The notes below the pieces were generated by a model. That model was given only the letters and a program-made list of their open reading frames with translations. It made no database searches and was not told where the DNA came from. Below are positions 6,436 to 12,621 of a DNA stretch of 13,544 nucleotides, piece after piece (position 1 is the first letter of the stretch; every line of letters starts with the position of its first letter). The position numbers and the translations under genes are program-made. This stretch comes from Betaproteobacteria bacterium (GTDB taxonomy: Bacteria > Pseudomonadota > Gammaproteobacteria > Burkholderiales > SG8-41), in the NCBI GenBank assembly GCA_020028375.1, contig JAHZNX010000037.1:1-13544 (forward strand). Direction: 5' to 3'.

Positions 6436-7185
6436 TCACTTCCTGACGCCGTATTGTTTCCAGACCACCGCCGCGGCCCACGCAAACGACGCGATCAGCA
6501 CTGCGACGCCAAACGCGTGCGCGACGCGGCCCACGACCTGCGCGCGCCCCAGCAGCCCGAGGTCGCCGAGCACGTCGATGAAATCGTGCGCCCCGGTGTC
6601 CCCAGTGCGGCCGGTGAGGAGGACGTGCTGGGGCATCTGCGCGTCGTACACGTAGGGCGCAGTGTCCATGACCGCCACGGCGCACCACCACAGCATGACC
6701 GCCGCGGCGAACGGGTCGCGGTTCTTCACCAGGAAGATCCCGCCGAGGATGAGCGGCAGGCCGGCCTGGAACAGCGCGCCGCCCAGGTTGTGCATGAACT
6801 CCCCGAACGGGCGGAACAGGATGTGCCCGAATTCGTGGAACGGCACCATGGGCGCGTGGATCAGCGAGCCCGCCATTTCCCACGATGGCACGTCCATCGC
6901 GGCGAGCTTCACGCCGTAGACGATCAGCACGGCGAGGAGCAGCGCCCGCGCGTAGACGTGGAGCGTGCTGATCTCCTCCGGCACGTGGAAAGCGAGCTCT
7001 TTCGCGCGCGCGAACCAGCCGTCCTCCGTTTGTTCAGCCGCATGCTCCGCCGCGACGGGAGCCGCCGGCGCGAGGCGCAACTTCAGGTACTTGGAGAAAA
7101 TCAGCCCGCACGCGCCGCAGACATCCTCCGGCCCGGTCTCACCGGCCGCGCGTTCATGTCCGCACTTGGGGCACTTCTTGTACAC
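6436..7185 (-). CDS. Zinc-ribbon membrane protein with HExxH motif (site-2-protease/M50-like)
   Basis: From a GTG at 7185 the product has 249 residues. It opens with a zinc ribbon, CPKCG (5-9) and CGACG (23-27), followed by GLIFSKYLK and a variable linker. Several hydrophobic segments follow (about 79-97, 139-153, 160-180, 219-241). HEFGH at 117-121 matches the HExxH zinc-peptidase motif and sits beside the sequence APMVPFHEFGHILF; Asp174 or Asp181 (MDTAPYVYDA) could be the third ligand. This resembles site-2-type membrane metallopeptidases of family M50 in a minimal form; peptidase activity is inferred only. GTG is chosen because MYKKCPKCG is a natural start for such proteins, though no good Shine-Dalgarno is visible; a GTG at 7305 is an alternative. 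It is the first gene of the minus-strand run and is divergent from infA. Confidence 0.85.
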   Translation of the reverse strand: MYKKCPKCGHERAAGETGPEDVCGACGLIFSKYLKLRLAPAAPVAAEHAAEQTEDGWFARAKELAFHVPEEISTLHVYARALLLAVLIVYGVKLAAMDVPSWEMAGSLIHAPMVPFHEFGHILFRPFGEFMHNLGGALFQAGLPLILGGIFLVKNRDPFAAAVMLWWCAVAVMDTAPYVYDAQMPQHVLLTGRTGDTGAHDFIDVLGDLGLLGRAQVVGRVAHAFGVAVLIASFAWAAAVVWKQYGVRK

Positions 7186-7292
7186 CGAGATGACCGGCCG
7201 GAAAATCCGTGGGGAGCCCGCGGACAGACCCCGAGCGAATTCGACGCGCGCACTGTAGCACGCCGGCGCCGCTTCCGCCGGCCCGAAAAACC

Positions 7293-7321
7293 TTGCCTTT
7301 ATCACCGGCAGCACCCATACT
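7293..7321 (+). promoter_or_regulatory. Candidate sigma70 promoter for infA
   Basis: TTGCCT (7293-7298) and CATACT (7316-7321) are separated by exactly 17 nt and each match four of six consensus bases. They lie 36 nt before the infA ATG. A 7-bp GC hairpin (7262-7268 with 7276-7282) lies just upstream. On the minus strand, TTGACT (7341-7336) and TATGGG (7319-7314) with a 16-nt spacer could serve the divergent HExxH gene, so the two promoters may overlap. Confidence 0.4.
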
Positions 7322-7356
7322 CGCGCGTCCCATCGAGTCAAGGGCGGAAATCGAAC

Positions 7357-7629
7357 ATGGCAAAAGAAGAACTGATCGAGCTGGCGGGCGTCGTCGATGA
7401 GGTGCTGCCCAACACGCAGTGCCGGGTGACGCTCGACAACGGTCACGCGATCACCGCCTATACCTGCGGCAAGATGCGTATGCGCCGCATCCGCGTCCTC
7501 GCCGGGGACCGCGTCACCGTCGAGATCTCGCCCTACGACCTCACCAAGGGCCGCATCAATTTCCGGCACAAGGACACCACCGCCCCGCCGGTGATGGCGC
7601 CGCGGCCGTCGTACCTGCGCCGCCGCTGA
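7357..7629 (+). CDS. infA: Translation initiation factor IF-1
   Basis: IF-1 is a one-domain OB-fold protein that binds the ribosomal A site during initiation. The 90-residue product starts MAKEELIELAGVVDEVLPN and carries the hallmark segments CRVTLDNGH, YTCGKMRMRRIRVLAGDRV and SPYDLTKGRINFRHK. It is longer than the 72-residue E. coli IF-1 because of a Pro/Arg-rich tail ending SYLRRR, a feature I associate with the additional infA copy in betaproteobacteria. The start is supported by AGGGCGG about 10 nt upstream. It stands alone rather than in a ribosomal-protein operon, which fits a second, accessory infA. The stop is 9 nt from that of the converging small gene. Confidence 0.96.
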   Translation: MAKEELIELAGVVDEVLPNTQCRVTLDNGHAITAYTCGKMRMRRIRVLAGDRVTVEISPYDLTKGRINFRHKDTTAPPVMAPRPSYLRRR

Positions 7630-7638
7630 CGCCCCGGC

Positions 7639-7875
7639 TCAGCTCTCGTCGGTATGCGCCGTCATCAATGCCGGCGCGGGCGGCGCGCTCCAGACCTCGC
7701 TGAACGTGATGCTCTCGTAGGCCGGAGACCAGGTTCCGGATCGCGGATCGTACCTTTCGATGCACCCCGAGCCGTCCTTCAGGGAAACGATGCGGGCATA
7801 GCAGGTGCGCAGCTTCTTCGGGCCCATCACGACCCTGCCGGGACTGCTTTCCACACGCATCATTTGCGCTTTCAT
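7639..7875 (-). CDS. Small hypothetical protein (78 aa)
   Basis: I do not recognise a named family. The protein starts MKAQMMRVESSPGRVVMG and has a basic first half (KKLRTCYARIVSLKDGSG), a middle with alternating polar and aromatic residues (CIERYDPRSGTWSPAYESI) that could form a small beta-sheet, and an Ala/Pro-rich end. There is no signal peptide or membrane segment. Codon use favours G/C in third positions like the neighbours. It begins 15 nt after the stop of the 60-residue gene and is probably cotranscribed with it from the promoter at 8209-8237. No clear Shine-Dalgarno is visible. Confidence 0.65.
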   Translation of the reverse strand: MKAQMMRVESSPGRVVMGPKKLRTCYARIVSLKDGSGCIERYDPRSGTWSPAYESITFSEVWSAPPAPALMTAHTDES

Positions 7876-7890
7876 GGCGGGCCCAGTCCC

Positions 7891-8073
7891 CTAACCCAGC
7901 TTGACGAGCGCGATCCGGCCCCTTGCCGTGAGCGCGAAGCCGCCGATCGACCGCTCGACGAGTCCCCGCCTGAGAAGCCTCGCCCCGATCAACTCGGGAA
8001 TCGACTTCTTCCGAGTCGTGACCGTAAGCTCTCGCAGCCAGCGCAACTCGGCAAATCCGACGATTTCGTCCAT
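7891..8073 (-). CDS. Small winged-helix-like hypothetical protein (60 aa)
   Basis: The ATG at 8073 has GGAG eight nt upstream and is preferred over an upstream ATG at 8262, whose extra 63 codons look non-coding and lie across the promoter. The protein reads MDEIVGFAELRWLRELTVT, then SIPELIGARLLRRGLVER, then GGFALTARGRIAL. The pattern of helix, turn, helix ('LLRRGLVE') and a small beta-hairpin ending in 'LTARGR' resembles the recognition half of winged-helix proteins such as MarR-type regulators, but it is too short to be a full regulator. It is the first gene of a probable two-gene operon with the 78-residue protein. Function unknown. Confidence 0.72.
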   Translation of the reverse strand: MDEIVGFAELRWLRELTVTTRKKSIPELIGARLLRRGLVERSIGGFALTARGRIALVKLG

Positions 8074-8158
8074 GGTACGCGCTCCTTCGCGAAACGACGC
8101 ACGGGGGCAAGCCGGGGTATGTTTAATCCCAAGCCCTGAAGGACGTGGCTGGAAGTAC

Positions 8159-8179
8159 GGCCCGCAAATACCGCGGGCC
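8159..8179 (-). other. Leader hairpin upstream of the small two-gene operon
   Basis: GGCCCGC (8159-8165) and GCGGGCC (8173-8179) form a perfect 7-bp stem around a 7-nt loop. It lies inside the predicted 5' leader of about 130 nt between the promoter at 8209-8237 and the ATG at 8073. There is no T-run on either strand, so it is not a standard terminator; it may influence mRNA stability or translation. Confidence 0.5.
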
Positions 8180-8208
8180 CAAGGAGAGGAAACTAAACGC
8201 CTGAATGT

Positions 8209-8237
8209 GTTATACGCGCTATAGGTACGAGGGTCAA
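8209..8237 (-). promoter_or_regulatory. Strong candidate sigma70 promoter (minus strand)
   Basis: On the minus strand TTGACC (8237-8232) and TATAAC (8214-8209) are separated by exactly 17 nt; each differs from consensus by one base. Transcription would start near 8202, giving a leader of roughly 130 nt before the 60-residue gene. It is the best promoter match I found in the window. Confidence 0.75.
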
Positions 8238-8443
8238 TCAACAAATCCCGCAAACCGGGCATGATTCTTCAAGCCGCCGTATTCTCGCGCAGCAGGCGCA
8301 GAAGTTGTCCCTGCTTTGGCCGCAGCACGAGTTTCTTGCCTTTCGAGCGCGCTGACGGGCGCCTCGCGCACGTCCTCCACGGTCTTGATAAAGTGCGTCA
8401 GCCCACGATGCGTTCGTCATTCCCACGAGGCGTCTAACCAAGC
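8238..8443. other. Non-coding stretch upstream of the triple-RidA gene
   Basis: Together with the leader at 8074-8237 this makes a gap of 370 bases without a supported gene. I see no tRNA, repeat or convincing plus-strand promoter in this part. A short minus-strand frame (ending at 8234) has mixed codon use and no ATG, and is not called. Confidence 0.6.
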
Positions 8444-9742
8444 ATGCCCGCCGGCCCGGTCGAAGCCCTGCTCCCCGTCAAGCTCGGCAAGGGGCGCATT
8501 CCATACGCGCGGGGCATGCGCGCGGGACCGTGGGTCTTCGCTTCGGGCGTTCTCGCTACCGACGACAAGGGTGGTCTCGCACCTGAAGCGTCCGACGGCG
8601 GCCGCCCGCTGTCGGGCATGCCCCGCTGGTACCGCGAAGCGCTGTGCCTCTACCGGCGGGCCGAGGAAGTACTCAGGGCGGGAGGCACGGACTTCGGGCA
8701 TGCGGTTCGCACCGACCAGTATTTTCCCGACTGGCGCGCGGTGCCCTTCCTCCACCTCGCGCGCAAGGAGCGCTGCGGCGACTACATTGCTCCCAGCACC
8801 TCGGTGCTCGAGCCCCGGCTGCTCGTGCCCCGGGCCGGCATGGCGATGGAGATGATCGCGGTTCGTCCGCGCGTGGGCCTCGACGTCAAGCCGGTGTACC
8901 CCGCGGGCCTGGACGTTCCCGCAACGTCCGCATTCGCACCCGTCGCGACCGCGGGCGACTACATATTCGTCGCCGGATTCCTTGCCGCGTGGAAACCCGG
9001 CGACCTCGGCGGCATCGCGCCCGAAGCGAAGGTTCCCGAAGGCCATCTCTGGAAGGGAAACCGCATCCAGCTCGAGGCCGACTACATCATCCGAAAAAAG
9101 CTCGTGCCCGCGCTCGAAGGCGCCGGCGCCTCGCTCGCGAGCGTCGTGAAGGCACAGGTGTACCTGGCCGACGTCCATGACGTTCCCGCGTTCAACCAGG
9201 TGTGGGCGCGGCATTTCGGAGAGAACGTGCCCGCCACCACCTTCGTGCCGACCCTCGATCCGGGCTTCGCCATCGCGGACGCGCGCTGCGAGATCAACCT
9301 GGTGGCGGTGACCCGCGGCGGCAAAGTCGTGACAGCGCCGTTGAAAGGAAACTACCCTGCGGTGTGCGACGGCCACCCGCTCGGGGTGAGGGCGGGGAGC
9401 CTCCTCTGTTTTTCCGGCCTCGTGGCCGCCGACGCCAACGGGCCGGTCAAGGGAACGCGGCGCGGCGCCGGGCGCCCCCGTTCCGGTCCCGGCATCCGGG
9501 CGCAGATGGAGTATCTACTCGACGTTGCGGCGGAAGGATGCCGGGCTTCCGGCACCTCGCTGGGGAACGTGCTGCGGATCCAGCAGTTCCACACGGACCT
9601 CGGGGAATTCGAGCCGGCGTGCCGCGTCTGGCTCGAGCGGCTGGGCGGCCGGCCGCTGCCCATCTCGGCGCTCCAGGTTCCGGGGCCGCTGGTGGTGCCG
9701 GGCTGCACCGTGCAGCTTGACCTGTGGGTCTACGTGCCCTGA
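8444..9742 (+). CDS. Tandem triple RidA/YjgF-like domain protein
   Basis: RidA-type domains are about 130 residues and normally form trimers with the active site between subunits; the archetype hydrolyses reactive enamines and imines. This 432-residue protein contains three such domains in a row: about 18-140 (GPWVFASGVLATD, then ...AMEMIAV), 157-290 (GDYIFVAGFLAAW, SLASVVKAQVYLADVHDVPAFNQVW, CEINLVAV) and 303-432 (GSLLCFSGLVAAD, SLGNVLRIQQFHTDLGEFE, VQLDLWVYV). One chain may therefore form a pseudo-trimer. The arginine of archetypal RidA (PAR motif, Arg105 in E. coli) aligns with Thr119, Thr265 and about Ser408, so the canonical deaminase site is absent. ATG at 8444 is the first in frame after a TAA; ACGAGG lies further upstream than usual. 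It converges on the binding-protein gene with 2 nt between stops. Role unknown. Confidence 0.88.
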   Translation: MPAGPVEALLPVKLGKGRIPYARGMRAGPWVFASGVLATDDKGGLAPEASDGGRPLSGMPRWYREALCLYRRAEEVLRAGGTDFGHAVRTDQYFPDWRAVPFLHLARKERCGDYIAPSTSVLEPRLLVPRAGMAMEMIAVRPRVGLDVKPVYPAGLDVPATSAFAPVATAGDYIFVAGFLAAWKPGDLGGIAPEAKVPEGHLWKGNRIQLEADYIIRKKLVPALEGAGASLASVVKAQVYLADVHDVPAFNQVWARHFGENVPATTFVPTLDPGFAIADARCEINLVAVTRGGKVVTAPLKGNYPAVCDGHPLGVRAGSLLCFSGLVAADANGPVKGTRRGAGRPRSGPGIRAQMEYLLDVAAEGCRASGTSLGNVLRIQQFHTDLGEFEPACRVWLERLGGRPLPISALQVPGPLVVPGCTVQLDLWVYVP

Positions 9743-9744
9743 GG

Positions 9745-10707
9745 TCAGAGCGAGACGCCCGCCTCCTTGACGACCCGCTCCCATTTGTCGAGTTCGGCCT
9801 TGATGAACGCAGCAAATTCTTCCGGCGTGCTCGACTGCGGGGTCGCGCCAGTGGTTTCGAGCACCTTGCGCACCTCTGCGATCTTGAGGGCGCTCACGAT
9901 TTCGCCGTGCAAGCGCTTGACGACTGCCTCCGGCGTGCCTTTCGGCGCGAGCACCCCCGCCCACAGCACGTTGACGTAACCCTTGACGCCGGCTTCCTGC
10001 ATCGTCGGAACTTCCGGCAGCACCGGCACGCGTTTCTCGGTCGTTACCGCGAGCGCCCGGATGCGTTTCGCCTGGATGAACGGGAACGCCGCGGGCATGG
10101 TGGGGATCGCCGTCTGGATGTGGCCTGCCACCAGATCGGCGCTCACCTGCGGGCTCCCCTTGTAGGGCACGTGCCTCAACTTCACCTTGGCGAGCAGCAT
10201 GAAATGCTCGACGGCGAGGTGCGTCGTCGCTCCAATGCCCGCCGAGCCGAAATCGATGTCCCCGGGGCGCGCGCGCGCGAGCCGGATGAGATCGGCCACC
10301 GAGTTCGCCGGCAGCGATGAGTGCACGACGAGCACGAGCGGAATGGTGCCCACCATGCTGATCGGGACGAAATCGCGCACCGGGTCGTAGCGGACCTTGC
10401 GATTGACCAGCGGGTACTGCGTCAGCTCCGAGGTCGAGCCGAGCAGGAGGGTGTAGCCGTCGGCGGGCGCCCTGGACGCAAATTCCGCCCCGATGCTGCC
10501 GGCGGCGCCGACCCGGTTCTCAACGACGACCGGCTGCCCCAGGCGCTCGCTCAGGCGCTGCGCGATCGCCCGGCCCGCAGTGTCCGATCCGCCGCCTGCG
10601 GGAAACGGCACGATCATGCGCACCGGCTTCTCGGGATAACCCTGTGCCGCGGCGGGCGCGTTCCACAAGATGAGGCATGCAACGCAGGCAACTCGCAGGA
10701 CGCTCAT
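9745..10707 (-). CDS. Bug/TctC-family tripartite tricarboxylate-type periplasmic binding protein
   Basis: These binding proteins capture small carboxylates or related acids in the periplasm; betaproteobacteria often carry many copies. The 320-residue product has a signal peptide ending APAAA|Q (cleavage after residue 21). It then has the signature YPEKPVRMIVPFPAGGGSD (24-42), the ligand-loop VENRVGAAGSIGAEF (62-76), PADGYTLLLGS (81-91), and FGSAGIGATTHLAVE further on, with the usual C-terminal end. GAGGGGG 5 nt before the ATG supports the start. No TctA/TctB membrane components are nearby, so this is an orphan copy. It lies between the triple-RidA and single-RidA genes, divergent from the latter across a perfect palindrome. 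The ligand is unknown. Confidence 0.95.
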   Translation of the reverse strand: MSVLRVACVACLILWNAPAAAQGYPEKPVRMIVPFPAGGGSDTAGRAIAQRLSERLGQPVVVENRVGAAGSIGAEFASRAPADGYTLLLGSTSELTQYPLVNRKVRYDPVRDFVPISMVGTIPLVLVVHSSLPANSVADLIRLARARPGDIDFGSAGIGATTHLAVEHFMLLAKVKLRHVPYKGSPQVSADLVAGHIQTAIPTMPAAFPFIQAKRIRALAVTTEKRVPVLPEVPTMQEAGVKGYVNVLWAGVLAPKGTPEAVVKRLHGEIVSALKIAEVRKVLETTGATPQSSTPEEFAAFIKAELDKWERVVKEAGVSL

Positions 10708-10756
10708 GTTTTCCCCCTCGGAACCCCACCGTCAGAGCGCGGAGGCCCGTTCAGGT

Positions 10757-10770
10757 TCATGCTAGCATGA
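10757..10770. promoter_or_regulatory. 14-bp perfect palindrome, candidate operator
   Basis: TCATGCTAGCATGA is identical to its reverse complement. It lies in the 111-nt gap between the divergent Bug binding-protein and RidA-like genes, about 50 nt from each start, a natural place for a regulator that controls both. No regulator gene is in the window and no good flanking promoter hexamers are visible. Confidence 0.45.
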
Positions 10771-10818
10771 CCGCGCCGCACGCAGAAAAAATCACACGCC
10801 CGCCACTCGGGGGCCTCA

Positions 10819-11229
10819 ATGAATGCGAAGCTCGATGTGAAATACAGCAATCCGGCGGGACTGTGGACCTCACCGCGGCTCACGCAGATGGTCGAGGTTC
10901 AGGGCGCGCGGATGATCTATCTATCTGGCCAGACGCCGACCGACGCCAGCTACAAGGTCCGCAGCAGCGATTTCCGCCGGCAAGCCCATTCGGTCTATGA
11001 CAACATCGAGCTTGCGCTGCGCTCCGCGGGCGCGACGCTGCATAACGTCGTCAAGACCACGGCCTATCTGACCGACGCCGGGAATATCGCGCCTCTGCGC
11101 GAGGTGCGGTTGGAGCGCTACAAGGACCTGCAGGCGCCGCCCGCCAACACGCTGCTCGTGGTGAGCCGTCTGGTGGAGCCGGAATTTCTGATCGAAATCG
11201 ACGTCGTCGCGGCGCTGCCGGTCCGGTAG
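10819..11229 (+). CDS. RidA/YjgF/YER057c/UK114-family protein (single domain)
   Basis: The 136-residue product is the normal size for one RidA domain. It shows the core pattern GARMIYLSGQTPTDASYKV (29-47), the helix QAHSVYDNIELALRSAGATL (55-74), VVKTTAYLTDAGNIAPL (77-93) and the final strand FLIEIDVVAAL. The position of the substrate-binding arginine of archetypal RidA is Asn110 (PPANT), so it likely belongs to a divergent Rid subgroup and imine deaminase activity is doubtful. GGGGG lies about 6 nt before the ATG. It is cytoplasmic, with no signal peptide. The neighbouring Bug binding protein and triple-RidA protein suggest shared involvement with one substrate, but this is inference from position. 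Confidence 0.92.
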   Translation: MNAKLDVKYSNPAGLWTSPRLTQMVEVQGARMIYLSGQTPTDASYKVRSSDFRRQAHSVYDNIELALRSAGATLHNVVKTTAYLTDAGNIAPLREVRLERYKDLQAPPANTLLVVSRLVEPEFLIEIDVVAALPVR

Positions 11230-11254
11230 CTGCCGGCGTTTCGAGCTGGCCCTC

Positions 11255-11401
11255 TCACGCCGAGATATAAGTCTCGGTCTTCATATCACGGTGCGTGGCT
11301 CGCGCGGAGTCGAGCACGCATCCCGTGAGCTGGTGGGAGTGATGGGCGAGGTCGTCCACCGGCAGGAAGCCCGCCATCGTGCGGTCGCGGTTCAATACCG
11401 C
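11255..11401 (-). pseudogene. C-terminal remnant of a CBS-domain protein
   Basis: A minus-strand frame reads AVLNRDRTMAGFLPVDDLA, then HHSHQLTGCVLDSARA, and ends YISA at a TGA (11255-11257). The pattern 'VLNRDR.maGfLpvdDLA' matches the last strand-and-helix segment of a CBS domain, which normally continues from about 100 more upstream residues. Here the frame is closed by a TAG at 11408-11410, and the MFS gene's 3' end overlaps it (its stop is at 11392-11394). Only about 49 codons remain. An ATG at 11377 could give a 40-residue peptide, but I regard this as a truncated remnant left at a past rearrangement junction near 11400. Confidence 0.5.
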
Positions 11402-12618
11402 GAGCCTCTAGCTTGCGCGGACGCCCTCTGGCGCAGCAGCTGGACGCCGACCAGCAGCGCCGGAAGACCGCACGCGATGAAGCCGATGCCGTAGCTACCG
11501 GTGAGGTCAAGAAAGCCGGAATACAGGAGCGGCAAGGCCATCGCGCCGATCTGGCCGAAGGACAGCACGCCGCCGGTGACTCCGCCCCGCATGTCCTCCG
11601 GCGACGCGCGCGCGGTTTCGGCCAGGAGAACGCCGTGCCAGGAGAGCGCCGTGGCACTGAGCACGCAGGCGATGAGGCCCACCAGCAGCACCGGCCAGCC
11701 GGCGCTGGAAAGCGCGAGGAGCGCAGCACTTCCCGCCATGCCGAGGGCAAGCCCCGACATCACCCGGGAGGGCGAGACATAGCTGCTGCCGATCCAGCCC
11801 CAGAGAATGCGCCCGGGCACCGCTACCGCCACCGCCACGGAAAACAGGAAACCCGCCGCCACGGGCGTGTAGCCGATCGTCGTCAGATAGATGACGAAAT
11901 ACGCCGTGAAGACGGCCTGCACGCCGTTGAATGCAAGACAGGCGAACGACAAGGCGCGAAGGCCGGGCGCGGCGAGCACCACGGTCAAGGTCGCCCTGAA
12001 ATCCGACAACCGGAATCTGCGCGTCGGCACCCGGTCGGTATCGAAGATCCTGCGCAGGGGCTGCAGCACCAGGGCCAGCACGGCGCACGAAGCCGCGCAG
12101 AACAGCATCGTCGCGCGCCAGTCCGTCCATTCCGTCAACGGCGGCCCGAGCACACCGGCGAGAAGCAGGCCGGCCGGCACGGCGGTCTGCTTGATGGAGA
12201 ACACCAGGGGCAGGTAGCGCGGCGAGGAGCAGCGGCTCAGCAGATGCGAGCTCGCCGGAGTGGACACGGCGCCCCCACCGCCCATGATGACTGCGGACAG
12301 GACGAGCGACAGAGGCGTTCCCAGCGCCGCCAGTGCGGCGCCGGCGGTGAGCATCACAAGGGAGATCTGGCTCACGCGCAAGGCGCCATAACGCACGATG
12401 AAGCTGCCGCAACCGAGCTGCGCGATGAGAGCGAACAGGGCCGTCAGGCCGAAATAGATGCCGATCCAGGCCGGATCGATGAACAGATCCGTGATGATCG
12501 CCGGCGCGATCACCGCGGGCAGAGCCCGCCCGAGCGCGACGAAGGTCTGCTGGAAGAACATCGCCCCGAGGGCGAGCAGTAGATGTTGCTCGAGGCGTGG
12601 AATTTCCCTGGTCTGCAT
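11392..12618 (-). CDS. Major facilitator superfamily (MFS) transporter
   Basis: This 408-residue inner-membrane permease has about twelve hydrophobic segments. The first half contains FVALGRALPAVIAPAI and VRYGALRVSQISLVML near the helix 2-3 loop; a charged central loop (LQPLRRIFDTDRVPTRRFR) separates the halves; the second half has FNGVQAVFTAYFVIYL and GRILWGWIGSSYVSP. The substrate is unknown. The ATG comes 3 nt after the TAA of the upstream binding-protein-like gene, so the two are almost certainly cotranscribed and probably translationally coupled. The C-terminal codons overlap a CBS-domain remnant in another frame, so its last residues (ARGSRY) may be acquired from that junction. Confidence 0.92.
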   Translation of the reverse strand: MQTREIPRLEQHLLLALGAMFFQQTFVALGRALPAVIAPAIITDLFIDPAWIGIYFGLTALFALIAQLGCGSFIVRYGALRVSQISLVMLTAGAALAALGTPLSLVLSAVIMGGGGAVSTPASSHLLSRCSSPRYLPLVFSIKQTAVPAGLLLAGVLGPPLTEWTDWRATMLFCAASCAVLALVLQPLRRIFDTDRVPTRRFRLSDFRATLTVVLAAPGLRALSFACLAFNGVQAVFTAYFVIYLTTIGYTPVAAGFLFSVAVAVAVPGRILWGWIGSSYVSPSRVMSGLALGMAGSAALLALSSAGWPVLLVGLIACVLSATALSWHGVLLAETARASPEDMRGGVTGGVLSFGQIGAMALPLLYSGFLDLTGSYGIGFIACGLPALLVGVQLLRQRASAQARGSRY

Positions 12619-12621
12619 TCT

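Noticed and set aside
6419..6883. N-terminal extension of the FGE-like gene by 155 codons
   Set aside because: It overlaps the HExxH gene in another frame and its composition is Arg/Pro/Ala-rich; the domain and signal peptide begin after 6418.
7186..7569. N-terminal extension of the HExxH protein to an ATG at 7569
   Set aside because: Most of it is antisense to infA and the conserved zinc ribbon begins right after the GTG at 7185.
8234..8395. Short minus-strand frame ending GGLKNHARFAGFVD
   Set aside because: No ATG and only GTG starts, mixed third-position bases, and its end overlaps the -35 box of a strong promoter. It could be a decayed gene end, but support is too thin.
11261..11276. 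Small inverted repeat CGAGA/TCTCG after the single RidA-like gene, considered as a terminator
   Set aside because: Only 5 bp of stem and no T-run; the stem lies just before the stop end of the CBS remnant frame.
11413..12582. Long open frame (389 codons) on the plus strand
   Set aside because: Antisense to the second MFS gene, with biased Arg/Gln/Glu/Gly/His composition and no motifs.
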